From: CAZIDL01 sp964537825
GTDB lineage: Bacteria > Bacteroidota > Bacteroidia > Flavobacteriales_D > CAYVSK01
Length of the DNA: 8,178 nucleotides
Reading direction: 5' to 3'
Assembly (NCBI GenBank): GCA_964537825.1
Contig: CAZIDL010000090.1
Coordinates: forward strand, 1 to 8,178
Shown piece by piece: positions 1 to 6,287 of the stretch; positions within the stretch are counted from its first letter, which is position 1, and every line of letters begins with the position of its first letter. Both the position numbers and the translations under genes were made by a program. Below the pieces are notes generated by a model, which was not told the origin of the DNA, did no database searches, and saw only the letters and a list, made by a program, of their open reading frames with translations.

Positions 1-2
1 CG

Positions 3-74
3 AGCATTCAGGGTACAGGTTCCCTAACCGTGTTGGAAGTTCCTGGAACCGATCCCGAGCTTTTCCTTCTCTGA
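3..74 (+). CDS. C-terminal end of an unidentified gene entering from the left
   Basis: An open frame enters from the left edge and stops at TGA 72-74. Its last residues read SIQGTGSLTVLEVPGTDPEL and then FLL. The composition looks protein-like, with alternating hydrophobic and polar residues. A possible new start follows only 3 nt after the stop (ATG at 78), the spacing expected inside an operon. I do not recognise the family from 23 residues. The frame could simply be open by chance, because the visible stretch is short. Confidence 0.35.
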   Translation, partial: SIQGTGSLTVLEVPGTDPELFLL

Positions 75-77
75 GAA

Positions 78-130
78 ATGAAACCTTTGATGGACAAAGA
101 ACTTCGAATAGGGATGCTGGTCAATGACCT
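78..130 (+). pseudogene. Start of an unidentified gene, cut off by the SpoIIE fragment
   Basis: ATG at 78 (or the in-frame ATG at 90) opens a frame that reads MKPLMDKELRIGMLVNDL. This looks like the first beta-strand of a cytoplasmic Rossmann-type enzyme: a charged start followed by the hydrophobic strand RIGMLVN. The frame continues a few codons to a TGA at 156-158, but from about 131 the DNA matches the SpoIIE domain in another frame. The natural gene therefore seems to end at the junction near 129-131. N-termini of this type occur in formyltransferase-like and glycosyltransferase-like proteins, but that is only a resemblance. The reading depends on the junction being real and on the upstream gene ending at 74. 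Confidence 0.3.
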
Positions 131-769
131 GAGCTTCCTTCGCCGGGTGAGATCCTGACCGACCTTCCTGAGCGGGTCGTTGCGGAACTCCGGAGCGGGG
201 ACCCCGAAGGGGGAGCGAAGGACGGAATGGACGCGGCCATGGTCAAGATCCCGATCCCCCATTCCCAAAGCCCGGATCCCAAGAAGGTTGAATTCGCGGG
301 GGCGAACAATCCGCTTTATGTGGTGAAGGAGGGGATCGGTGAGGATCCGCCGACGGTCCGTTTTGGACATTCTGTAGGATCGACACATGTGTCGCCCCTA
401 CATGATACACCCCAACATCAGTCGACCGATCATAGGGTCAAACCCTTCAAGAAGTCCTCCGACGGCATCGAGATCAAGGGCGACAAGATGGCCGTGGGCT
501 ACGAACCGGATGCGGCTGAGGCGTTCACGACCGTCGACCTGGAGGTTCCGACCAATGCCATGCTCTACATGTTCTCGGACGGCTATGCTGATCAATTCGG
601 CGGGCCGAAGGGCAAGAAGTTCCGCTACGGCCCATTCAAGGAGTTACTTGCCCGGGTCCATACGATGTCCCCTGAAGAGCAAAAGGAAGAGCTCGACCGG
701 GTCTTCGAGGAGTGGAAGGAAGGCCGGGAGCAGGTGGACGATGTTTGTGTGGTCGGGGTGAGGGTTTGA
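131..769 (+). pseudogene. 5'-truncated SpoIIE/PP2C phosphatase domain fragment
   Basis: This is a partial copy of the C-terminal phosphatase domain of the gene at 872-4438. Homology begins at about 131 (ELPSPGEILTDL against ELPTPGEVLTEL). It then continues in one frame through GMDAAMVK, the FAGANNPLYVVKEGIG strand, KGDKMAVGYEPD, the FSDGYADQFGG motif and the terminal DDVCVVGVRV. An in-frame TGA lies at 125-127 just upstream. ATG 227 is available as a start and would give 180 residues. The N-terminal half of the domain is missing, including the SGDFYW and DCTGHG metal-binding motifs, so catalysis is not expected. The propeller, transmembrane and coiled-coil parts are also absent. The last 42 nt (728-769) are identical to 4397-4438, and 689-721 matches 4358-4390 exactly, while the middle has many synonymous changes. 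It is best read as a duplication or recombination remnant. A short expressed product from 227 cannot be excluded, because the frame is intact. Confidence 0.8.
374..401. repeat. 28-bp near-perfect palindrome inside the SpoIIE fragment
   Basis: The left arm is GTAGGATCGACACA. The right arm, reverse-complemented, is GTAGGGGCGACACA, so 12 of 14 positions pair and the central 14 bp form a perfect palindrome (CGACACATGTGTCG). The element is read in frame, starting at a codon boundary as Val-Gly-Ser-Thr-His-Val-Ser-Pro-Leu. It lies in the variable loop between the PLYVVKEGIG strand and the PFKK segment. The GTAGG...CCTAC ends resemble REP-like palindromes that are dispersed in many bacterial genomes. 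Whether it is repeated elsewhere in this genome cannot be seen here. Confidence 0.75.
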
Positions 770-856
770 TAGTCCATCCATGGGGTACTGGTAAAGAATT
801 TCACGGCTCACAGGTGAACAAAGGCTTCCTCCTATATTAAGGATAAGTGCATTCCC

Positions 857-864
857 TATATTTA
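857..864 (+). promoter_or_regulatory. Possible Bacteroidota-type -7 box for the receptor gene
   Basis: TATATTTA matches seven of eight positions of the Bacteroidota -7 consensus TAnnTTTG. It lies 7 nt upstream of ATG 872. I see no clear TTG-type -33 element at the expected distance. Transcription from here would give an almost leaderless mRNA, which fits the absence of a purine-rich ribosome site before the ATG. The match is short and could be chance. Confidence 0.2.
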
Positions 865-871
865 CAGGTCT

Positions 872-3800
872 ATGCGTTTCCGGAACCCCGAATACCAGAT
901 CCTCTTCCTTCTTCTGGCCTTTAGCTGTTGCTTTTCATCCCACAATGCTCACACCCAAACACTTCTTCCCGAGCTAACTACCTTTTCTTCCTCCACTTAT
1001 AACTCCCATAGCCAGATCGCCTGTTCAGAGCCCCTTCCCGATGGGCGTATGGTCTTTGGTACCGCCCATGAGGCCCTGATCCACGATGGGGAGACCTTTC
1101 GCCAAGTTCCCGTGGGGAGTGGGAAGATCGTTTTCTCCATGGAGCACGCTCCGGATGGGCGGGTTTTTGTAGGGGGACAGAGCCTCATGGGAGTGATCCG
1201 GCCGGACAGTACCGGCTCCCTGAGCTACCGTTCCTTTATTCCCCTTCTTCCGGATTCCCTCAAGGACTTCGGGATCATTTGGAGCACCGTTCGCACCGAT
1301 GAGGGAGAATTGTACTTCGATGCTTATGATCGTATCTTCCTATTTGAGGATGATACCATGAAAGTGATCCGGCCGGATGGTCGCTTCTTTTTGATGCATC
1401 GACCTGCTTCCCGTCCGATCGTCGAGGACAGGAAAAGCGGCCTGTTCCGCCTTCTCGGAACAGAGAAGGAATACCTGAAGGGGTCCCGGGAACTGCTCCG
1501 TGGAAAGAACATCCGAAGCATCCTACCCTCTGCCGAGAACGGGGGGGAATGGACGATTCTCACTGAAAAGGAAGGGCTTTATCATTACGATCCGGAGGGA
1601 GGGGAAGTACGTTCCTATCCCGATGAGCCTGGGTTTCATCCCCAAGGAGGGTGGTCTTCGGCTGGGGTCTATACCGCATGCCGCATGGATCCAGAGAAAA
1701 ATCCCTACGGCGCTGCTTTCGCGGTCGGAACGACGCGTAAGGGCCTCTACCTTCTTACGAGTAAAGGAAGGATCGCCCTTCATCTGGGAAAGGAGGAAGG
1801 ACTCCCTGCCAAGCAGATATGGGAGGTGGTCCCTTCGAAGGGTGGGGACCTTTGGGCAGCCACCAACAACGGCATCACCCTCGTCCATACTGGTCTTCCA
1901 TTCACTATAGCACTGGAAGGGGAGGGGTTCAGCGGGAGCTTCAGTGATATCGAACGAGCCTCCGATCCGAACTCTCCTTTATTCCTCGCTACTACTCAGG
2001 GTACCTGGAGTTGGGAGGAGGGTCGCGATGAGTTCGCATTGGTACCCGGAACAGAAGGGCAATGCCAGGATCTTGTTCCCCTTCCAGTAGATCCCGGATC
2101 CGTTCTCTCTGGCCAGAGAGAACGGAAGGGGAGAAAGCCTTCCCGGATCTTGGCTGCTGGAGGAACAGCTGGGGTCTTCTCGATCGAACTCTCCTCTGAA
2201 AAGATGAAGGCCGATACGGTCCTTTCCAGGTATGCCCGATCCCTCGCTCCACTTCCCTTTCGAAAAAGGAAAGGGGTACTTCCGCCCGTTCTTGCGGGGG
2301 GGCGGAATGGATTGTACGTACTCGCCCCCGAGATGCTTAACGGTAAAAGGAATGGGGCACCCCTTCTAGCCTTGGAGGACGTTCCCGAAGGGATCTATAT
2401 GGTCGGCGCTGAGCGAACGGGGGAGGGGATCGATTCCTTACGCCTCTGGGCATCCATGCGCTCACAAGGTGTATTGAAAGTAATGGTGGATACCGCCTTC
2501 ACCGGTCATCGGATCACCCATTACGATACCGCAGATGGTTTGCCGGCAGGACCGGTCAGGATATTCCCCGATCCTGATGGGCAAGGAGTTATGTTTGGTA
2601 CTAAGAGCGGGCTCTATGCTTTTGAAAAGGGGCGCTTCGTCGCTTCATGTCGCTACGGTAAGATATTTTGCGATGGAAGCCACGAGGTATTCCTTTTGGA
2701 AAAAGGCTTCGATAACGGGGAGGTTTGGATCGGGGACTCAAAAGGAGGGCAGGTCAAACATTTTTTCAAGGATGAAGACGGTCAACGCATCGATAGTACC
2801 TGCTTCCGGGGCCTTGATATCGGGGGTGTTCGTGCCATTCACCCTGAAGCTGATCGGGTGTGGATCGGAGGGGGGCAGGGCTTGGCTAGTTACTTTCCGG
2901 AGGTAGAGGATGATCACGACAGGGCATGGGATTGCTTGTTGCGAAAAGTGACCGGAAGTGGGGACAGCTTGCTCTTTGGTGGGAATAAGCCGTTAAAGGA
3001 CATCGGAAAAGGGGATGGGCTTGAGCTTCCCTATGCCAAGAACCGCCTGGAGTTCCGCTACGCCGCTCCCTTCACTGACAAGCAGGAAGAAGTGACCTAC
3101 AGCTATCGCCTGGTAGGTTTTGATACGGCCTGGAGCAAATGGAGTGAACAGACCCGAAAAGAGTACACCAACCTTCCCGAAGGGGATTACACTTTCCGGG
3201 TAAAGGCTAAGAACGTGTATGGGATAGAGAGCTCTACGGGTACGTACAGTTTCACCGTCCTTCCTCCATGGTACAGGACCTGGACCGCCTATGGAGGTTA
3301 TATGGGAGCAGGTATCGGCTTTATTTGGGTCCTCATATGGTTGTACAGTAGACGGCTTGTAGCCCAGAAACAGCGCCTTGAAGGAATCGTTGAACAGCGG
3401 ACGCAGGAAATAAGGGAAAAGAACCAGCGTTTGGAAAGCGCCAACCAAAAGATCGAGGCAGAAAAGGAAAAGGTCCTGGAACAGAAGCAGGAAGTGGAAC
3501 GGGCCCACGAAGCCCTTGAAGAGTCTCACAAGGAGATCACCGCGAGCATCGACTACGCGCGGAAGATCCAGCACGCCCTGCTCCAGTCCGAGGAGTACGT
3601 ATCCGGCCACCTCCCGGAGCACTTCATCCTCTTCAAGCCGCAGGCGACTGTGAGCGGCGACTTCTACTGGGCCAAGGAACAGGGTGGGCACCTCTACTTC
3701 GCAGCGATCGACTGCACCGGCCACGGCGTCCCCGGGGCTTTCATGTCCATGCTCGGGATCAGCCAGCTCAACGAGATCATGGCCGCCAAGGAGCTACCCA

Positions 3801-4438
3801 CTCCCGGTGAGGTCCTGACCGAGCTTCGGGAGCGGGTCGTAGCTGAGCTCCGTAGTGGAGATCCGGAGGGAGGGGCGAAGGACGGGATGGACGCTGCTAT
3901 GGTTAAGGTCCCTCTAGCCGAAGCCCAAGATCCAAACTCTAACTCAAATTCTAAAAAGATCGAGTTCGCGGGTGCCAACAACCCGCTCTACGTTGTGAAA
4001 GAAGGGATCGGGGAAGGCATCCCGGACGTCCACTTCAAGGAAGGAAATACCGGTAACGTAGGGACAGATCGCAACTTGTCCCCATCGGATGGACCATCCG
4101 ACCGTATCAACCCCTTCAAGAAGACCCCCGACGGCTTCGAGGTCAAGGGGGACAAAATGGCCGTAGGCTACGAGCCGGATTCGGCTGAGGCTTTTACGAC
4201 GGCTGAATTGGAAGTGCCAACGGACGCCATGCTCTATATGTTCTCAGACGGCTACGCCGATCAGTTCGGCGGCCCGAAGGGCAAGAAGTTCCGTTATGGC
4301 CCCTTCAAGGAGCTGCTCGCGAGGATCCACACCATGTCATCCGAGGAGCAGAAGGAGGAGCTCGACCGGGTCTTCGAGGAGTGGAAGGAAAGCCAGGAGC
4401 AGGTGGACGATGTTTGTGTGGTCGGGGTGAGGGTTTGA
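872..4438 (+). CDS. Propeller / Y_Y_Y receptor with C-terminal SpoIIE phosphatase
   Basis: This 1188-residue single-pass membrane receptor probably couples a periplasmic signal to a cytoplasmic PP2C-type serine/threonine phosphatase. Residues 1-29 look like a signal peptide (hydrophobic ILFLLLAFSCCF, probable cut after the HTQ region). About 40-690 carry repeated propeller blades, for example GKIVFSMEHAPDGRVFVGG, GGDLWAATNNGITLVH, GQGVMFGTKSGLYAF and GEVWIGD. About 727-797 is a Y_Y_Y domain (VTYSYRLVGFDTAWSKWS, then NLPEGDYTFRVKAKN). Residues 806-825 are the membrane helix, about 829-888 a charged coiled coil, and 889-904 the ITASIDYARKIQHALL linker. The SpoIIE domain follows. Its likely metal ligands are Asp930 (SGDFYW), Asp947 (DCTGHGVPGAFMSM), Asp1126 (FSDGYAD) and Asp1179-Asp1180 (near the C-terminus), so the catalytic set looks complete. 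The ATG at 872 is chosen because the signal peptide follows it directly. In most Bacteroidota proteins of this design a histidine kinase takes the place of the phosphatase. No partner anti-sigma or antagonist gene is visible. Codon use changes sharply near 3540, and palindromes lie in the coding sequence at 2099-2126, 2255-2275 and 4058-4100. Confidence 0.92.
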   Translation: MRFRNPEYQILFLLLAFSCCFSSHNAHTQTLLPELTTFSSSTYNSHSQIACSEPLPDGRMVFGTAHEALIHDGETFRQVPVGSGKIVFSMEHAPDGRVFVGGQSLMGVIRPDSTGSLSYRSFIPLLPDSLKDFGIIWSTVRTDEGELYFDAYDRIFLFEDDTMKVIRPDGRFFLMHRPASRPIVEDRKSGLFRLLGTEKEYLKGSRELLRGKNIRSILPSAENGGEWTILTEKEGLYHYDPEGGEVRSYPDEPGFHPQGGWSSAGVYTACRMDPEKNPYGAAFAVGTTRKGLYLLTSKGRIALHLGKEEGLPAKQIWEVVPSKGGDLWAATNNGITLVHTGLPFTIALEGEGFSGSFSDIERASDPNSPLFLATTQGTWSWEEGRDEFALVPGTEGQCQDLVPLPVDPGSVLSGQRERKGRKPSRILAAGGTAGVFSIELSSEKMKADTVLSRYARSLAPLPFRKRKGVLPPVLAGGRNGLYVLAPEMLNGKRNGAPLLALEDVPEGIYMVGAERTGEGIDSLRLWASMRSQGVLKVMVDTAFTGHRITHYDTADGLPAGPVRIFPDPDGQGVMFGTKSGLYAFEKGRFVASCRYGKIFCDGSHEVFLLEKGFDNGEVWIGDSKGGQVKHFFKDEDGQRIDSTCFRGLDIGGVRAIHPEADRVWIGGGQGLASYFPEVEDDHDRAWDCLLRKVTGSGDSLLFGGNKPLKDIGKGDGLELPYAKNRLEFRYAAPFTDKQEEVTYSYRLVGFDTAWSKWSEQTRKEYTNLPEGDYTFRVKAKNVYGIESSTGTYSFTVLPPWYRTWTAYGGYMGAGIGFIWVLIWLYSRRLVAQKQRLEGIVEQRTQEIREKNQRLESANQKIEAEKEKVLEQKQEVERAHEALEESHKEITASIDYARKIQHALLQSEEYVSGHLPEHFILFKPQATVSGDFYWAKEQGGHLYFAAIDCTGHGVPGAFMSMLGISQLNEIMAAKELPTPGEVLTELRERVVAELRSGDPEGGAKDGMDAAMVKVPLAEAQDPNSNSNSKKIEFAGANNPLYVVKEGIGEGIPDVHFKEGNTGNVGTDRNLSPSDGPSDRINPFKKTPDGFEVKGDKMAVGYEPDSAEAFTTAELEVPTDAMLYMFSDGYADQFGGPKGKKFRYGPFKELLARIHTMSSEEQKEELDRVFEEWKESQEQVDDVCVVGVRV
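2099..2126. repeat. 28-bp perfect palindrome within the propeller coding region
   Basis: The arms TCCGTTCTCTCTGG and CCAGAGAGAACGGA are exact reverse complements with no spacer. In frame it encodes residues 410-418, Ser-Val-Leu-Ser-Gly-Gln-Arg-Glu-Arg, starting at a codon boundary. It lies in a polar loop between two propeller strands (after DLVPLPVDPG, before KGRKPSRILAAGG). Chance formation of 14 self-complementary pairs is very unlikely in a window this size, about 4^-14 per position. It looks like a short palindromic element carried inside the gene, or an mRNA hairpin. Confidence 0.8.
2255..2275. repeat. Hairpin with 7-bp arms in a propeller loop
   Basis: The arms CCCTTTC (2255-2261) and GAAAGGG (2269-2275) are exact inverted repeats around a 7-nt spacer. 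In frame it encodes Pro-Phe-Arg-Lys-Arg-Lys-Gly, a basic loop at residues 462-468 just before the next blade strand (PPVLAGGRNGLYVL). It is much weaker than the palindrome at 2099 and could reflect the basic codons alone. Confidence 0.45.
4058..4085. repeat. Degenerate palindrome in the SpoIIE variable loop
   Basis: The inner arms GGGACA (4061-4066) and TGTCCC (4077-4082) pair perfectly around 10 nt. In the symmetrical 28-bp window, 9 of 14 positions pair. It begins with GTAGG at a codon boundary, read as Val1063-Gly. That is the same protein site and reading phase as the palindrome at 374-401 in the duplicate domain, although the interior sequence differs. It probably shares its origin with that element and has decayed. 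Confidence 0.55.
4086..4100. repeat. 7-bp inverted repeat with one-base spacer
   Basis: CGGATGG and CCATCCG flank a single A, directly after the palindrome at 4058-4085. It is read in frame within SDGPSDR of the phosphatase loop. With a one-base loop it cannot fold as an RNA hairpin without opening inner pairs, so a DNA-level origin such as a site or repeat relic is more likely. The GGATGG core recurs in the intergenic palindrome at 6134-6151. Confidence 0.55.
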
Positions 4439-4551
4439 GTTATTGGCTGTTCCAGTTCCTCGAGAACGATCAAACAAACCCTTCACGAGGCCCTGGCTTA
4501 TAAGGAGCTAATGATCCCTTAGAAAGGAGGGGGATCGGATATAAGTCCGGA

Positions 4552-4583
4552 CCTTTTAACGGAGATCCCTTTTCGGTAAAAGG
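4552..4583. repeat. Inverted repeat between the convergent genes
   Basis: CCTTTTA (4552-4558) and TAAAAGG (4577-4583) are exact inverted repeats, with partial CG pairing further in. They lie in the 177-bp gap between the two convergent stops. A factor-independent terminator normally has a GC stem followed by a T run. Here the T tract is on the 5' side and no T run follows on either strand, so I do not call it a terminator. The gap also contains GATCCC (4513-4518) facing GGGATC (4531-4536). I see no gene in 4439-4615. Confidence 0.35.
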
Positions 4584-4615
4584 ATGAAGGCCATTGGGAT
4601 GCTTCCCGATAAGGA

Positions 4616-6025
4616 TCAGAACAAGACTTCTTTGATCTTTTCGTAAGACCCTAGCTTTTCAGATATTACCTTCATTTTAAAGGTGTATGCTCCTTGCTTC
4701 TTGCTGATCTTCCCCATCCGTTCGGGTTTCATATATGCCAATCTATCGTCTTGGGTTATCCCCCATAAGAGGTTTTCGGTGGACGGATCGAAACGGATAC
4801 TTCCTCCACTCATTCGCATCAAAGAATTGGAAGGGATCTCCGCGATCGCAACGTCATGAAGCTCGAGGGACTTCCCCGTTCCTTCCTCCTCAAAGGTGGC
4901 CTCGAGCTCTGCGACCTCCGGGATCTTCTGAAGCCGGTCGCAATTGGTATACCCGAAGCCCTGGAGTTCGAAGGACCTTGACAATCTTTCTTCGTTCGAG
5001 GCGAAGACCTGGTTTTTGAGGATCGATTCCCGGAGCTGGGATCTATCCGCGCTATCCCCCATACTGAGTTGTCGCTTCCTGAATTCACCATAATCCGACC
5101 AACGCTGGTTGAAAGCCTCCCGCAATCGTTCGCTCTCTTGAAGTTCCTCTGAATACTTTTCCCGGTAACGTTTCAAAGCCTTTTTAAAGGCTTCCCCTTT
5201 GTTCCTGTAAGCGGGCTGACAAACGCAAGTATCCACCATGACGTTCTCCAGGCTTGGGTGCGAGAATTCCACGCGATAAGTGCCGGGCCGTTGGCCATAG
5301 GAGATCCTGACCCGCTCAACCCTTTTGGGTGGATCGCAGCTTTTTGGGTTCACCGGTTCAAATAAGTGGGTGGAGTGGCGATAACCCTCGGGTTTCTTGA
5401 TCTCCATTCCAGATTTGATCTCGATATGATTCCCGCTTGCCAAGGTCGGAGGCATGGGGGTTTCCGGTAGGGCTTCCCGTTCCTCCTCTTTCGTGGTACT
5501 AGCTACTGAATCGGTTCCGTACTTCTGCCATTCTCCGCTTTTTTCATCCAGGTAGAAAAGATCGGAATTCCCCTTCCGAAGAGATCGCATATCCGCACGT
5601 ACTTCTTTATCATCCGCCTTGGATAAGGCTTCCCCATCTTTGGAGGCCCTCAATTCCATCATTCCATAGGATTCGAACACCATTTCTTTTTCGCCATCCG
5701 GGGAATATGTGGTCGGTACGCCGGCCGCGTATATATCGGCGGGTGTATGGAATTCCCGGTAAGATAGCTCCACTTCTCCTTTAACAACTTCGCCATCCCC
5801 GTTCACGAATGATCCAGCTGGGATATGCAACTCGGTCCCGGACTTTTCATAGGTCAGGGTGGTATCCGTTCCTGCGTCCACCTGAAATTCCTTCTGCGGC
5901 ACATCCGCCTCCTTTATAGGTGGGTTGACCAAAGGGGGATCTTCCTTCTCTTTTCCTGCTTTTTTTCCAGTACAACTCGCTAACAAAAGGATGAGAAGAA
6001 AGGCGGACCATTTTTGATCGATCAT
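4616..6025 (-). CDS. Bacteroidota lipoprotein of unknown function
   Basis: This 469-residue lipoprotein has a clear lipoprotein signal. MIDQKWSAF leads into LLILLLASC, with Leu-Ala-Ser-Cys as lipobox and Cys18 as the lipidated residue. A charged, proline-rich tether follows to about residue 45. Residues about 50-130 form a beta-rich domain with TELHIPAGSFVNGDGEVVKG, then VELSYREFHTPADIYAAGVP, then an FESYGMMELRA strand. I have the impression that this pattern recurs in uncharacterised Bacteroidota envelope proteins. Residues about 155-172 add a FYLDEKSGEWQKYG strand. The C-terminal half has a cysteine pair (CVCQPAY), a charged helical stretch (FKKALKRYREKYSEELQESE) and an FELQGFGYTNCDRL motif. 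It probably sits on the periplasmic or outer face of the envelope. The start is fixed by the signal peptide. It converges on the receptor gene and has no obvious operon partner in the window. No enzymatic motif is visible. Confidence 0.88.
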   Translation of the reverse strand: MIDQKWSAFLLILLLASCTGKKAGKEKEDPPLVNPPIKEADVPQKEFQVDAGTDTTLTYEKSGTELHIPAGSFVNGDGEVVKGEVELSYREFHTPADIYAAGVPTTYSPDGEKEMVFESYGMMELRASKDGEALSKADDKEVRADMRSLRKGNSDLFYLDEKSGEWQKYGTDSVASTTKEEEREALPETPMPPTLASGNHIEIKSGMEIKKPEGYRHSTHLFEPVNPKSCDPPKRVERVRISYGQRPGTYRVEFSHPSLENVMVDTCVCQPAYRNKGEAFKKALKRYREKYSEELQESERLREAFNQRWSDYGEFRKRQLSMGDSADRSQLRESILKNQVFASNEERLSRSFELQGFGYTNCDRLQKIPEVAELEATFEEEGTGKSLELHDVAIAEIPSNSLMRMSGGSIRFDPSTENLLWGITQDDRLAYMKPERMGKISKKQGAYTFKMKVISEKLGSYEKIKEVLF

Positions 6026-6111
6026 GGCTTGCTTTTTTCAAAATGCATAGATACGGATCTTAGCCTCTTTCCCAGTGGGTAGGATCTCATCAGGGGTCGA
6101 GCGTTGGGCGT

Positions 6112-6133
6112 TATTGGGTGATCTTACCCAATA
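6112..6133. repeat. Inverted repeat, 8-bp arms with 6-nt loop
   Basis: TATTGGGT (6112-6119) and ACCCAATA (6126-6133) are perfect inverted repeats around GATCTT. It ends exactly where the next palindrome begins. It lies about 87 bp upstream of the lipoprotein start codon on the minus strand. The size and symmetry fit either an operator for a dimeric regulator or a small hairpin, but nothing here decides between them. Confidence 0.65.
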
Positions 6134-6151
6134 CCATCCATCGATGGATGG
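6134..6151. repeat. 18-bp perfect palindrome
   Basis: CCATCCATCGATGGATGG is identical to its own reverse complement and has no spacer. It directly abuts the inverted repeat at 6112-6133, so 40 bp are taken up by two consecutive dyads. Shared GGATGG/CCATCC cores occur at 4086-4100 and, as CCATCCATGG, at 774-783. It may be an operator or a member of a dispersed palindrome family. Confidence 0.7.
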
Positions 6152-6287
6152 CGATGGCTCAAGAGGACCCCGTACCTATAAAGCAAAGGATCAATGGGTA
6201 CCAGAAGACCATAAGCTTTAAAAAAGCACTGAAAGAGCAGATCACGACAAAGGAATGAACCGGACCCGGTTTTTCGGACAGGGGTCT

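Larger units (their letters stand above)
6026..6287. other. Intergenic region with palindromes and one tiny ORF
   Basis: This is the first part of the 588-bp gap between divergent genes. Besides the palindromes at 6112-6151 it contains an open frame at 6148-6258 (+), 36 codons from the first ATG, reading MAMAQEDPVPIKQRINGYQK and on to a TGA. I recognise no homology in it, and the first ATG lies inside the palindrome, so I do not call it a gene. Its stop overlaps an ATG (6255) that is in frame with the transposase remnant downstream. I see no clear promoter for the lipoprotein gene. Confidence 0.5.

Noticed and set aside
8..388. Minus-strand open frame over the left edge
   Set aside because: It is antisense to the SpoIIE fragment, its predicted peptide is Arg/Ser-rich and it has no recognisable motif.
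1831..1842. 12-bp palindrome CCCTTCGAAGGG
   Set aside because: A perfect palindrome of this length is expected about twice by chance in a window of this size.
1500..1910. Overlapping plus-strand and minus-strand frames in the propeller region
   Set aside because: The receptor frame has clear blade repeats here. The alternatives are low-complexity shadows.
2993..3724. Long open frame (243 codons) on the minus strand inside the receptor gene
   Set aside because: It lies entirely antisense to the Y_Y_Y, coiled-coil and phosphatase regions, whose plus-strand protein motifs are unmistakable. Its openness follows from the codon bias of the plus strand.
4513..4583. Candidate bidirectional terminator between the convergent genes
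   Set aside because: The inverted repeats are short, their T tracts are on the wrong side, and no T run follows on either strand.
5176..5193. Inverted repeat with 8-bp arms and 2-nt loop in the lipoprotein gene
   Set aside because: It is explained by codons for Glu-Ala-Phe-Lys-Lys-Ala-Leu in a helix, where related codons on both sides generate the symmetry.
6148..6258. Small 36-codon frame overlapping the 18-bp palindrome
   Set aside because: There is no homology, no ribosome site and no start outside the palindrome, so it cannot be separated from a chance frame.
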